Positions 1 through 9,704 of a stretch of 64,000 nucleotides of DNA are shown here, in pieces. The position numbers and the translations under genes are program-made. The stretch is from Spodoptera frugiperda (Eukaryota > Arthropoda > Insecta > Lepidoptera > Noctuidae). The number at the start of each line of letters is the position of its first letter. Within the stretch, counting starts at the first letter, position 1. The DNA is taken from contig NC_064242.1 of assembly GCF_023101765.2 (NCBI RefSeq), positions 5,754,327-5,818,326 on the forward strand. Direction: 5' to 3'. The notes under the pieces were generated by a model that was not told the origin of the DNA, made no database searches, and saw nothing but the letters and a program-made list of their open reading frames with translations.

Positions 1-298
1 ACACCTTACATATACCTACTAATAATTTTATTCAAATAAATCAGTAAAATGATACATGTTTCCGAAACTAACACTAATGTAGTAATGATAGTTCAAAATA
101 TTTTTCAATAATCAGAACTAAATTGATACCTAACGAGGGGTTGATTACAGTGTCTGTAACAAGCATAATAATTATACTCACTATTGTAACAATGACCTAT
201 TGATATAGTAATCAGTAGTTAATGATTATTGTAATAGTATTAATGGTATCTTGATGACCGTCAATAGAGACTGTCAATAATGCATATTCCATCTAATA

Positions 299-304
299 TC
301 AGTA
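299..304 (+). promoter_or_regulatory. Possible initiator (TCAGTA) of secreted gene 1
   Basis: TCAGTA, a match to the arthropod initiator consensus, lies with 27 bases between it and the ATG at 332. The same motif and spacing recur upstream of the duplicate gene (3527-3532). No clear TATA box is seen about 30 bp upstream, so the call rests on the motif alone. Confidence 0.3.
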
Positions 305-331
305 CAGGAGACACACGAGCAAACACTAATT

Positions 332-865
332 ATGAAGTTAAATTTCAAAACAATAATCGCTTTGCAATTCGTAATTTCAATGGCATTCTGCGTAAAGTAT
401 AAGATGTATTATAAAGGTGATGAATTTTGTACAGACCCCGACCCTCCTTACGAGGTACCTAGAAAAGTGGACGTTAGCCTTTCAGTGGTCAATAATAGCG
501 ATAAATTCTTCTACAATGCCAACATAAGTGTTAAAGAAGACTTATCTGGATACGTATGGAGATACAAAAGAGGGTACGAAAAGGACGGAAAAATAATTTA
601 CGAGAATGACCTTAAAGGGCTATCCTGCAAGAGTTTTATTTTCAAACTTATTTATGGAATGTCGACTATAAAGTATGACCATAAGACCTGTGATATTCTC
701 AAAGGAAATTATTCTTTTCGCAATTTGGAAGTATCTAAGATTGATCGTGCTGCCATTTTTTTACCAACCAGAATGCTCGGAGTGAACGCTTATTTTTTAA
801 GTTATTATAAGCCCGGTGGGACTTGCTTTTGTTTGGAATCAAAAGTTTTGTTTGTTAAAGTATAA
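332..865 (+). CDS. Small secreted cysteine protein, tandem array gene 1 (ML/DUF1091-like fold suspected)
   Basis: Complete 177-codon single-exon frame. Residues 1-20 form a typical signal peptide ending in FC. The mature part opens with a Cys33 block reading CTDPDPPYE, followed by a region rich in alternating hydrophobic residues as in beta strands. Other cysteines are Cys99 (SCKSF), Cys120 (TCDILKGNY) and the pair Cys165/Cys167 (GTCFCLES). Sequons are present at N54, N64 and N126. The C-x-x-x-K-G-x-Y element and cysteine spacing recall the MD-2-related lipid-recognition (ML) and insect DUF1091 beta-sandwich proteins. That link is inferred from pattern only. The start is fixed by the signal peptide and by conservation with the duplicate at 3560. 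AATAAA follows the stop by 14 bp. Likely extracellular; its ligand and role are unknown. Confidence 0.85.
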   Translation: MKLNFKTIIALQFVISMAFCVKYKMYYKGDEFCTDPDPPYEVPRKVDVSLSVVNNSDKFFYNANISVKEDLSGYVWRYKRGYEKDGKIIYENDLKGLSCKSFIFKLIYGMSTIKYDHKTCDILKGNYSFRNLEVSKIDRAAIFLPTRMLGVNAYFLSYYKPGGTCFCLESKVLFVKV

Positions 866-879
866 TAATATTATACATA

Positions 880-885
880 AATAAA
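880..885 (+). terminator. Polyadenylation signal of gene 1
   Basis: AATAAA 14 bp after the TAA stop at 863-865. The same signal is retained in the duplicate copy. Confidence 0.7.
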
Positions 886-1240
886 TATTCTTAAACTAAA
901 TATTTGTTATCTATCTTCTACTAATTTGTGTACTTAATAAAATGTTTAAAGTATTATTTTTATTAATTGTTTAACTTATTTCACCTTTAATTGTAAGTTT
1001 ACGTATTCAGTTCCAGAACCAACTCGTAAAAAAGAGTAGAGAAAACTTCAAATAAATAGTTCGTTCTTTCATTTCGAATCTCATTATTACTACTGGGCAC
1101 TAACCGAAGTAAAACCACACTTTATGTTTTCTTAATAGAAAATAAAGTATATATATGGTGCAAATAGTAAATACAGTAAGTAAATACTCCTCCCATTCCA
1201 TTTAGCTACACACAAATGGAATACCGATGTGATTTACGAT

Positions 1241-1994
1241 TAAAGCGATGAAACAATATCAACATTTCGTTCACTACAGCAGTTGGACTATGGATGTCCT
1301 ATATAATACTCTATAAGAAAGTTTGTTATAAAAACCACGCTTGACAAGTTGGTTGGACTAAATGTGTAATCCTGCAGTTGGCTCCTACCAAACCCGTGGC
1401 AAGAGAAGAAGTAATGGTATCAGATGTCTAGTCTACGAAGACGTTATTACACGGCTTCTTATTATTTCGAAATGAATCAAATTCAAAAGATGTTTTGTAG
1501 TTTTACCCGGTATGCTCGGTTCCTATTAATTGTAGCTTGATGTTTTACAGCCTATAACCTTTCTCGATAAATAAGCTATCCAACACAAAAAGAATTATTC
1601 AAATCGGACCAGTAGTTCCGAAGATTAGCGCGTTCAAACAAACAAACTCTTCAGCTTTATAATTAGTATTAGTATAGATTAGAATAGATTTATAATATTA
1701 GTATAGATAGTATAGATATAGTTCTGGTCCAGTTGAAGGACTGCACAGTTGACGCAGTAGCTAGGCAACGTATCGCGGAGTCAATTCTCGCACGGGATAG
1801 CTCTTTATGTGATCCACTGCTTGATGTTGATATTATTTTACATGACTGTTTACACCGAACAGTGAATGACTTGTATTTTTATAGGTTGATTGAGATTGTT
1901 ATTTAGATAGGTACATGAAATATCTACTCGTACGTAGCGGAACTAAATAATAGAGCACCAATTTCCAATAACAATTCCTATTTATCTAATGTAA
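1241..1994. other. Intergenic, with a decayed SINE
   Basis: AT-rich sequence between array genes 1 and 2. It holds a low-complexity AGTATAGAT-type stretch near 1665-1725 and the SINE remnant listed separately. I see no coding exon. Confidence 0.6.
1735..1832 (+). mobile_element. Decayed tRNA-headed SINE, family 2
   Basis: The stretch from ggactgcacagttgacgcag through a degraded B-box-like tcaattctcgc to tgtgatccactg matches, with many changes, the better-preserved SINEs at 24189 and 52383. It is an old 3'-shortened copy. Confidence 0.6.
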
Positions 1995-2084
1995 TTGGGC
2001 TCATTATTTACCATGATTTTAACTTTGTCACACACTAAATACACATTGTACCAAACGGAACTGTACCAAATATTACTATTGAAA

Positions 2085-2615
2085 ATGAAATTAATATACG
2101 GTGTAGTTTTATTACTGAGACTTTTACCTATAGTGTTCAGTGTAAAATATAAGATGATTTATCAAGGCCACGAATTCTGTGCTGATCCTGATCCACCCTA
2201 TGAAGAACCGAAGAAACTTGATGTCAGTCTTGATTTAGTCAACAATAATGACAAATTATACTACAACGCAAACATCACTGTTAAAGAAAAACTCTCCGGT
2301 TACCTTTGGAGATTCAAAATTGGTTTCGAAAAATCTGGAAAGGTGATATACGAAAATGATTTTAAAGGATTAAACTGCAAGAGTTTCATTTTCAAAGTCA
2401 TCAGCGGTATCTCCAATATCAAATACGATCCTGATACATGTGATATATTTAAAGGCAGTTACTCCATAAACAAATTGGAAGTATCTACATTAGATAAAGC
2501 TGTAAACTTGTTACCAACTAGACGGATTGGTATCAATGTGTACTTTCTAAGTTATTTTAAGCCTAAAGGCACTTGTGTATGTCTACAATCTCGGATTTTA
2601 TTTACAAAACCTTAA
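2085..2615 (+). CDS. Small secreted cysteine protein, tandem array gene 2
   Basis: Paralogue of the gene at 332. The frame is open from 1995, but the true start is the ATG at 2085, which opens a signal peptide (MKLIYGVVLLLRLLPIVFS) aligned with that of gene 1. The product is then 176 residues. It keeps the Cys-x3-Pro-Asp-Pro-Pro-Tyr block, the SGYxWR core, the NCKSFIFK and TCDIFKGSY cysteines and the terminal Cys-x-Cys (GTCVCLQS). It is clearly more diverged than the gene 1/gene 3 pair. AATAAA occurs 24 bp after the stop. Secreted, probably the same fold and role as its neighbours; function unknown. Confidence 0.85.
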   Translation: MKLIYGVVLLLRLLPIVFSVKYKMIYQGHEFCADPDPPYEEPKKLDVSLDLVNNNDKLYYNANITVKEKLSGYLWRFKIGFEKSGKVIYENDFKGLNCKSFIFKVISGISNIKYDPDTCDIFKGSYSINKLEVSTLDKAVNLLPTRRIGINVYFLSYFKPKGTCVCLQSRILFTKP

Positions 2616-2639
2616 TATTATACTTTGAAACATGGTTCA

Positions 2640-2645
2640 AATAAA
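2640..2645 (+). terminator. Polyadenylation signal of gene 2
   Basis: AATAAA 24 bp downstream of the stop codon ending at 2615. Confidence 0.65.
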
Positions 2646-3237
2646 TTAATAATAGATTGTTGGAAAAACAAATGATGTTTCATTTTATGTCGACTTACCT
2701 CTGTTTCTAGAACAAAAAATATTTATTATTCATTACAATAGTCTATTGTTCAATATCGAAAAAGTTTTATATACCAACGTCCTTTATTCAATTACGTCCT
2801 TTTTTATTTAATACCTACAGTTTACTTACAACATTTTTGTATTCCTTTATGGTTTTAAAACTACACTCAGAAAATAATATGTATAATGAATAAAAACGAC
2901 TAAATAAGGTGTACTCAAATTATCTGCTACGGTTTTAATGCGTGGTAGAGTTGTGTTGGAAAAATACAATAATGAAGAAATTTTGTACCCCGAAACAGTT
3001 AATTCAATTTAAGAACATAAAGAAGTTAAATAAACAATGACTCTACTCTGCATAAAGTTGTTCACAAATAGGCACTATGCGTCATGAGAGAGATTCAATG
3101 AAAGAGCTCTTTGATAACAAACTATTACGTAGACTTATTTTATAAAAAAATACTCATAATAATCAATCATTTATATTTACTATTGTTCTCTTCAAACACA
3201 ACACCTTCCATTAAAGCCATGGCAGATACTTTTAGAA
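2646..3237. other. Intergenic spacer
   Basis: AT-rich, no recognisable exon, RNA gene or repeat. It ends where the duplicated block begins. Confidence 0.6.
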
Positions 3238-3559
3238 CACCTTACCTATAACTACTAATAATTTATTTCAAATAAAATGATACATGTTTCCGAAACTAAC
3301 ACTAATGTAGTAATGATAGTTCAAAATATTTTTCAATGATCAGAACTAAATTGATACCTAACGAGGGGTTGATTACAGTGTCTGTAACAAGCATTATAAT
3401 TATACTCACGAATGTAACAATGACTTATTGATATAGTAATCAGTAGTTAATGATTATTGTAATAGTATTAATGGTATCTTGATGACCGTCAATCGAGACT
3501 GTCAATAATGCATATTCTATCTAATATCAGTATAGGAGACACACGAGCAAACACTAATT

Positions 3560-4093
3560 ATGAAGTTAAATTTCAAAACAATAATCGCTTTGCAATTCGT
3601 AGTTTCAATGGTATTCTGCGTAAAGTATAAGATGTATTATAAAGGAGATGAATTTTGTACAGACCCCGACCCTCCTTACGAGGTACCTAGAAAAGTGGAC
3701 GTTAGCCTTTCAGTGGTCAATAATAGCGATAAATTCTTCTACAATGCCAACATAAGTGTTAAAGAAGACTTATCTGGATACGTATGGAGATACAAAAGAG
3801 GGTACGAAAAGGACGGAAAAATAATTTACGAGAATGACCTTAAAGGGCTATCCTGCAAGAGTTTTATTTTCAAACTTATTTATGGAATGTCGACTATAAA
3901 GTATGACCATAAGACCTGTGATATTCTCAAAGGAAATTATTCTTTTCGCAATTTGGAAGTATCTAAGATTGATCGTGCTGCTATTTTTTTACCAACCAGA
4001 ATGCTCGGAGTGAACGCTTATTTTTTAAGTTATTATAAGCCCGGTGGGACTTGCTTTTGTTTGGAATCAAAAGTTTTGTTTGTTAAAGTATAA
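3560..4093 (+). CDS. Small secreted cysteine protein, tandem array gene 3 (duplicate of gene 1)
   Basis: 177 residues, identical to the product of 332-865 except for I15V and A18V, both inside the signal peptide. The mature proteins are therefore the same. Within the coding region I also see two silent changes (gly codon ggt/gga; ala codon gcc/gct). Promoter-proximal and 3' sequences are duplicated too, so both genes should share expression. Same cysteine pattern (33, 99, 120, 165, 167) and sequons as gene 1. Recent duplication or ongoing gene conversion is the simplest explanation. Confidence 0.85.
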   Translation: MKLNFKTIIALQFVVSMVFCVKYKMYYKGDEFCTDPDPPYEVPRKVDVSLSVVNNSDKFFYNANISVKEDLSGYVWRYKRGYEKDGKIIYENDLKGLSCKSFIFKLIYGMSTIKYDHKTCDILKGNYSFRNLEVSKIDRAAIFLPTRMLGVNAYFLSYYKPGGTCFCLESKVLFVKV

Positions 4094-4107
4094 TAAATTA
4101 ATACATA

Positions 4108-4113
4108 AATAAA
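4108..4113 (+). terminator. Polyadenylation signal of gene 3
   Basis: AATAAA in the position equivalent to 880-885. A second AATAAA overlaps the stop codon at 4092-4097, created by a local difference from copy 1. Confidence 0.6.
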
Positions 4114-4504
4114 TATTCTTAAACTAAATATTTGTTATCTATCTTCTACTAATTTGTGTACTTAATAAAATGTTTAAAGTATTATTTTTATTAATTGTTT
4201 AACTTATTTAACCTTTAATTGTAAGTTTACGTATTCAGTTCCAGAACCAACTCGTAAAAAAGAGTAGAGAAAACTTCAAATAAATAGTTCGTTCTTTCAT
4301 TTCGAATCTCATTATTACTACTCGGCACTAACCGAAATAAAACCACACTTTATGTTTTCTTAATAGAAAATAAAGTATATATTTGGTGCAAATAGTAAAT
4401 ACAGTAAGTAAATACTCCTCCCATTCCATTTAGCTACACACAAATGGAATACCGATGTGATTTACGATGTTACTTCACTAAGCTGTTAAAACATACAAAT
4501 TATA

Positions 4505-4572
4505 TATACACTAGCTTCTGTCAGTGGCTTTGCTCGCATTTCCGTGAGATAAAAATTACTCTATGTATAACA
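4505..4572 (+). repeat. Fragment of dispersed repeat family C
   Basis: The stretch ctagcttctgtcagtggctt followed by cgcatttccgtgagataaaa matches the start of the longer copy at 38725-38895. Only the first part is present. Confidence 0.6.
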
Positions 4573-4785
4573 AACAAACAAGCTTCGACACTTTCGATTT
4601 TTTAATATCATTCAAATTAGAGATGTAGAAATTGGAAGGCAGAATACATGACAAGTCACACATTATTCTTTCCGCGGGCTTATTTATTTGATAAACACAA
4701 TTCTGCAGTGCTTTCTGATTAACCTGAACCTTTAAAATTCGATGACCTATCCGCCTGCAAAAACTTTAATTAAGTTATAGATATA

Positions 4786-7387
4786 CAGGGTGTAACAAAA
4801 TACCCATATACATCAAGAAGCACTGAAGAATACAGGTTTAATAGAATCTCTATACAAAGTTTCATCCTAAAATTCGTTTAAAAAAAAATTGGTACCAAAT
4901 TCTTGATGTCGTATGATTCTTGATTTTAAATCATACAAACGTGTCACAACACTACAGGGGTCGAGACATTTCTTCTGTAAATCTGATCGCCTAGTACCTA
5001 TCTACCTAATTTTGATTAATTAATTAATTAATTTTGATTCGCGCGGCGACGATGCGTACGTAGGTACATTAGACGCTTTGTTTGCCTAGTACCTGTATGC
5101 TAAAATTTTCCTAAATATTAAAATGAAAAATTTATTTAACTTACATTTTTAAAGATGTGGTTCGATGTGACTACCGTGATAGTGAATACACAACACACTT
5201 TTGCTTGCTTGTAAAACAAATCTCAATCACAATCACAACAATATCAAACACCTTCTGAATGCTACGTTAATAATCTTCTCTCTTACAAACACTGTTACAA
5301 TACCAACGAAAGATAATTCAACTCCACATTAAAGAAATTGATAATATTTTTTCGTAAAACTAAAATTCTAATATTTTTCCGAAATACTGAGATGACTGAA
5401 ACGTTCATGATGACAATATTATGTCAACCCTGACAACTAGGACTGGCGATCTGAGATCTTTTTCCCGCGAACCAAAAAGGTTGATACCTATTTTTAATCG
5501 GTTCTCATTATTATTAAATCGGTAATGTAAATTAGATTATGAATGATATTTCTATGTATTCCACTGTAAAGAAATGCATTGAATAGTAGCCAATTAAAAT
5601 ACAACATGTGTGTTTTATCTATTAATTTAATCAAATACGTATTTTAGAAATAAACGTCGAATTTGACTACAGACTCTTATTAGCCCTGAAAAAGTTAACA
5701 ACTTAGTCATAGTTAAATAATATTTGATTTTTACAGTGTCCTTTTAACTATTATGAAATACATCGAACCAAGAACGATAAATCGTATTTTCTTTAAATCG
5801 GTTTCTTTCGGAGCGAGTCCCCCATCCTCAATGACAATTCCTATGTACAGAGAGAGAGAGACATCCAAAGAGAGTAGCCAACAGACGATGACAACATTTC
5901 CATCTCTCTCACATAATACACTCAAGCAACGCGTGCGACTGGGAAACAAGATTTTATCGTATTTAATATGAAATTAGGGATCTGTGAGTGCGCAACCGTT
6001 TTTCAATTTATGTAATGACAATTCTCGTTTCTTATGGATTCCTAGTACTTTTGCATGTTAACTAAACTAAGCTGCTGAGTTTTTCGTGAAATGTTGTCTA
6101 TCTATCTATCTGTAAATTCTGTCGGTAATTTAATTAAAATGAAGAACGGAACCCCCTGTGAGTTTATTTGTACTAGGAGACACATAATTTGCTTTGAATT
6201 GATGTTTAGGGTTCAAATATTACGATATGAAATCCTTTTTCGTAGCGTCTTCAATTATTGTAATAACAATTCTCGTTTCTTATGGGTTCCTAGTATTTTT
6301 GCATGTTTTTCTCATTAAGACTAAGCTAATATGCTGAGTTTTTTTTTAAATTCTGTCAATCTCTCTAAACGCCTCCAAGTAAAAACGTACATTAAAAAAT
6401 ATTTAAGAACGGAACTCACTGGGAGTTTTGTGTACTAGGACACACATAACTTGCATAGAATTGATATTTAGGGTTCAGTTGAACACAATATTATGATATG
6501 AAACCCTTTTTCGTAACGTCTTCAATGTATGTAATAACAATTCTCGTTTCTTATGGGTTCCTGGTACTTTTGCATGTTTTTCTCATTAAGACTAGGTAAG
6601 GTAGGTAAGAGTAGGTACCCACAACAGAGAGATAGGAGACAGAGATTGACAGAAGTTCAAGAAAAGCTCAACAAGTTAGTTTAGTCTTAGTGAGAAAAAC
6701 ATGCAAAGGTAGATTACTTCACTCATTTGTTTGAGACCATCTTATCCAAGTAAAACAAAAAAAAATGGTATCTCTTTGTATCACGTAAAGACCAGATAGG
6801 TACCTAATTATTTCATATCCTTACGGATACCCTTGTCTATGTACTTAGCATAATTTAAAATTGGTGCGGGTCGCACGATTCGCATGCTAGCGTGTCTATT
6901 TAGAAAAAAATAATAAGCAGCGCGCTAACGGACACGTATGCGGCCGACGAGATTTTCTTTTACAAGTGCCCGGTGCTTGTACTCGCTCGAGGTTTTGACT
7001 TAGTTTGTCTACAAACATATTCTTTGTTTTTTATGAAAACCTTTCTTCTTAAAACAATTTTTAAGAAGAAAAAAAAATGTTACGAAAAATAAATATCCGG
7101 AACCCTTTTTTCATTTATTCGAAGAAATACCAGGAGTAAGGGTTTTGATTTTATTTAAGTACATTGAGTGCACTTGCACTGACACCGATCAGCTGATTTC
7201 TTGCAAGTGATGTAATGATTTCATTTCCAAATGTAGGATTTCATGTATCTTATGTATTGAAAAAATTCATAACTTCGTTCCATGAAAACATGAGTTTAAA
7301 AAACCCTTTACGTTAACGTACAAACGTAACGTTTGTTATCTAGAAATTGTGCACTTGATGTGTATACCCCCTTTTTGTTACACCTTG
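4786..7387. mobile_element. 2.6 kb non-autonomous TIR element (Tc1/mariner-like ends)
   Basis: The left end reads CAGGGTGTAACAAAATACCC. The right end, read inward on the minus strand, starts CAAGGTGTAACAAAAA, and both then share a stretch around ACATCAAG followed by GCAC. Imperfect inverted repeats thus extend about 35-40 bp. Both ends abut TA, as expected of a TA target-site duplication. The interior has no transposase-like frame. It holds the tandem repeat listed at 6011 and otherwise AT-rich unique sequence. Classification rests on the ends only. Confidence 0.6.
6011..6595. repeat. Long-period tandem repeat, about 2.3 units of 248-271 bp
   Basis: Units start at 6011, 6259 and 6530 with tgtaat(g/a)acaattctcg. 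Each holds a ttcctagtacttttgcatgt-like stretch, then tgctgagttttt, an aagaacggaac segment and a tagggttca segment. The third unit is partial. A short inverted fragment (cttagtgagaaaaacatgca) recurs at about 6685-6706. The repeat is internal to the 4786-7387 element. Confidence 0.8.
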
Positions 7388-7827
7388 TATATAGACAAAC
7401 CTCCTATGTAATTTAAGTAGAAAACGAACAACAAAATTCATGATAATAATAATATTTATTTGCTACATTAACTAAAAAATAACATCATATTGAAGAAAAA
7501 AAGGAACTTTACACATCGACCTAGCAACATCAAATTCAGGTATTGATCTAACAAAGATAACTTTCACAAATAAGTTCGTAATGAGAAAAGTTTTGAATCG
7601 ATCGTTGTATTGTGATGTGAACGTTTATAAACTAATTATTACTAGAACCTCATTATAAACGTATTAGGTACAATTCAATTGACTGGATCAAGGAGAACGT
7701 TCCAGAAATTGCAGATAATGAGATTTAAAATCAATTCTAATTGTTACTGAATTGGATATATTTTTGTTCGTATTTCAATTTGATTATCGTCGCAACTGTA
7801 ACGTTTTATACATGGTTCACAAATATT
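7388..7827. other. Upstream region of array gene 4
   Basis: AT-rich. The frame of gene 4 is open from 7741, but no ATG precedes 7828 in that frame. No clear TATA box or other feature is seen. Confidence 0.5.
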
Positions 7828-8370
7828 ATGACATCGATATGGACTTTTATTCTATTTTTGGTATTAATAGAAGACACGGAAGCAATGTCGCCAAGGATAT
7901 ACAGAATAACTTGGCGCAGTACAGAAAGATGTACCAAACCCGATCCGCCATATCAGCAAGACCCATTGGTCACTTTGGTGGTGGAACCCTATACTAAAAA
8001 TGGATTGGTGTACTTCAGAGGTAATTTAACGATAAAAGAAAACTTGAAAGGATATTTTTGGAAGATAAAGTCTGCCATTGAGAAGCCTGACCACACCATA
8101 AAACCTTTAAATACTTTCCAAAAGTTGACTTGTAAGAGTGTAATACCGAAGCTGACTTTGATAACAAGTAATGTGAAATACAATGAACAGACCTGTGAGT
8201 ATTACAAGGGTACATATTACTTCCAAAAGGTGGACTTCACGAAGCTTGATGTCGACGCTCACTACTTCCCAATTAAAGAGATCGGAGAAACACTAGTATT
8301 TTTTAGTTTTTATAAAAAATCTGGTACAGTTTTCTGTTTTAAATCGCGTTATTATGTGAAGAATAATTAA
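7828..8370 (+). CDS. Small secreted cysteine protein, tandem array gene 4 (divergent)
   Basis: 180-residue single-exon product from the ATG at 7828. The signal peptide is MTSIWTFILFLVLIEDTEA. It keeps the signature block (CTKPDPPYQ), the LKGYFWKIKS core, LTCKSV and QTCEYYKGTY, and a C-terminal FCFKSR. The tail reads GTVFC where genes 1-3 have GTCFC or GTCVC, so it lacks one cysteine of the terminal pair and has four in the mature part. This suggests that four cysteines form the core disulfides and the fifth is an addition in genes 1-3. One NLT sequon is present. AATAAA lies 4 bp after the stop. Likely secreted; function unknown. Confidence 0.8.
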   Translation: MTSIWTFILFLVLIEDTEAMSPRIYRITWRSTERCTKPDPPYQQDPLVTLVVEPYTKNGLVYFRGNLTIKENLKGYFWKIKSAIEKPDHTIKPLNTFQKLTCKSVIPKLTLITSNVKYNEQTCEYYKGTYYFQKVDFTKLDVDAHYFPIKEIGETLVFFSFYKKSGTVFCFKSRYYVKNN

Positions 8371-8373
8371 GTC

Positions 8374-8379
8374 AATAAA
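8374..8379 (+). terminator. Polyadenylation signal of gene 4
   Basis: AATAAA only 4 bp after the stop codon of gene 4. Confidence 0.6.
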
Positions 8380-9113
8380 TCATTGTTATTTCATTATCTA
8401 ATATTCAGAATCAAGTTTACTCTTCTATAAAATATATGGATGTATGTAATTATAAATAAATATTCTTCTTACCTTTGTGTACTTTATTTTACTTATTTTT
8501 TTTATTCTGCTTTAGTTGTTACCTGCTAAATACCTGCTTCATTTTGTACAAGATTGTTTAGAAAATAAATTAAAGTCAGTGTTTTTTGCTGCTAGATAAT
8601 ATTCACATATAATAATATTTTTTTTAATAGAGTATGTATGTATGAACATAATATAACCCTTTAAACTTTAGGGTACTTATTAGAAAAGGCATGATATCAT
8701 TATCATTTGGCAATTATTAATAATCCCACATTATTTTATTATCATTTGTACAATAAATACAGGGGGCGGGTTATGTATATTTAATAGCCAGCAAAAAGCA
8801 CTAAAGTTTCAACGTGTGTTATCACGAAACTATCCTAAAATCTAAAGTATATAAAATGATGAAATTATGTATAACATTAAATAAGATATTGTACTTAAAT
8901 AATTGAATTTAAATCAACTGCCCAATAGAAATAATAGTTTGATGAAATTGTCAGACACAATAATGTATTAACTGACATGGGCTTAACGTAGTCTTCCTAC
9001 ATTCATAATATTCTTAAAATTACTTTGGTTGATAATTCAAATACTGTGTCTATTCATCGATAGCCAGTAAACTAATTCAACAACCAACAGTTACCTATAG
9101 AATTATTTTAAAT
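8380..9113. other. Intergenic, nothing recognised
   Basis: AT-rich sequence separating the + strand array from the minus-strand locus. No exon or RNA gene is recognised. Confidence 0.5.
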
Positions 9114-9124
9114 GAAAATTAAAA

Positions 9125-9396
9125 GCTGACTGCCTCGTTGGTCGAGTGGTCACAAATGCGACTGCCGGACAAGGGGTCTCGGGTTCGATTCTCGGGTCGG
9201 GCAAAGTATTACTGGGTTTTTTCGAAAATTTCTCAGTAGAAGCACGGAGTCTGGAATTGTGCCCAGTATATGGCAATAGGCTCATCCCTTATTACATGGG
9301 ACTTATAACACAAATGGTGAAAAGTAGGTATATATTGTACCTGTACCTGGCACCTTTCCTACCCCTTCCGCGATAAAAGGCATGACGTTGCGTTGC
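9125..9396 (+). mobile_element. tRNA-headed SINE, family 1
   Basis: A 272 bp element flanked by an 11-bp perfect target-site duplication, gaaaattaaaa, at 9114-9124 and 9397-9407. The head carries A-box-like tggtcgagtggt and B-box-like ggttcgattct. The body includes aaagtattactggg and the tail gataaaaggcatgacgttgc. A second full copy is at 54550-54829. Confidence 0.85.
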
Positions 9397-9438
9397 GAAA
9401 ATTAAAAAATAAAACAGACAAATGTTTTATACAAAATT

Positions 9439-9444
9439 TTTATT
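9439..9444 (-). terminator. Polyadenylation signal for the distal 3' exon
   Basis: AATAAA on the minus strand, about 140 bp past the stop at 9585, at the expected distance for a short 3' UTR. Confidence 0.55.
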
Positions 9445-9584
9445 AATATTTTCTAAAACTAAAATATTTACATATAAGTAACATCACTCTAGTTTTGTAC
9501 AATTCTAATCTTCTATCAAGAAGTTGTATAATATTTTGTTTTGTAAATGTCAATGACCTATTAGCTAAGTTTTTTTAATACTTT

Positions 9585-9704
9585 TTATTCTTCTTCCTTG
9601 GAAGCTGAAGGCTGTTGTACTACAATTACTTGTTTGTTGGCCCTCCTACGGGCATGAGGTCCTAGGCGGATTTTTGTAGGTTCTCCTGATACTTCTGAAG
9701 TTAC
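9585..9704 (-). CDS. Distal alternative 3' exon of the Gly-rich secreted gene
   Basis: A consensus acceptor (aaattcacag) opens a 39-codon frame starting VTSEVSGEPTKIRLGPHARR and ending SKEEE before TAA. Read in phase 0, it can join exons ending at 11349, 12995, 13820 or 14854. It is a basic and glutamine/valine-rich tail unlike the Gly-rich body. It is followed by a minus-strand AATAAA. It could also belong to a separate small gene; I favour an alternative end because no signal peptide or start precedes it. Confidence 0.55.
   Translation of the reverse strand, partial: VTSEVSGEPTKIRLGPHARRRANKQVIVVQQPSASKEEE

Larger units (their letters stand above)
1..1240. repeat. Tandem segmental duplication, copy 1
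   Basis: This block is nearly identical to 3238-4468, covering the upstream region, the gene at 332-865, its 3' UTR and about 350 bp beyond. The two copies separate abruptly after the shared string gatttacgat (ending at 1240 and 4468). The 5' edge of copy 1 is off the window, so the duplication starts before base 1. Differences are few substitutions and small indels, which points to a recent duplication or to gene conversion. Confidence 0.95.
3238..4468. repeat. Tandem segmental duplication, copy 2
   Basis: Partner of 1-1240. Both edges appear to be inside the window: homology starts at acaccttacc and stops at 4468. It carries the gene at 3560-4093 plus its flanks. Confidence 0.95.

Noticed and set aside
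1995..2084. Upstream extension of array gene 2 by 30 codons
   Set aside because: The open frame begins at a non-ATG codon and the extension has no counterpart in the paralogues. The ATG at 2085 opens the signal peptide.
5731..5971. Overlapping 72-codon frames on both strands
   Set aside because: They lie inside the TIR element, lack signal peptides, motifs or splice sites, and look random.
7741..7827. Upstream extension of array gene 4 by 29 codons
   Set aside because: It starts at a TTG and lacks an in-frame ATG. The ATG at 7828 gives a proper signal peptide.
9125..9210. tRNA-like A and B boxes at 9125, 24189, 52383, 54550 and 63808
   Set aside because: They are followed by conserved SINE bodies and flanked in some cases by TSDs. 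No cloverleaf with a proper acceptor stem is seen, so they are not called tRNA genes.
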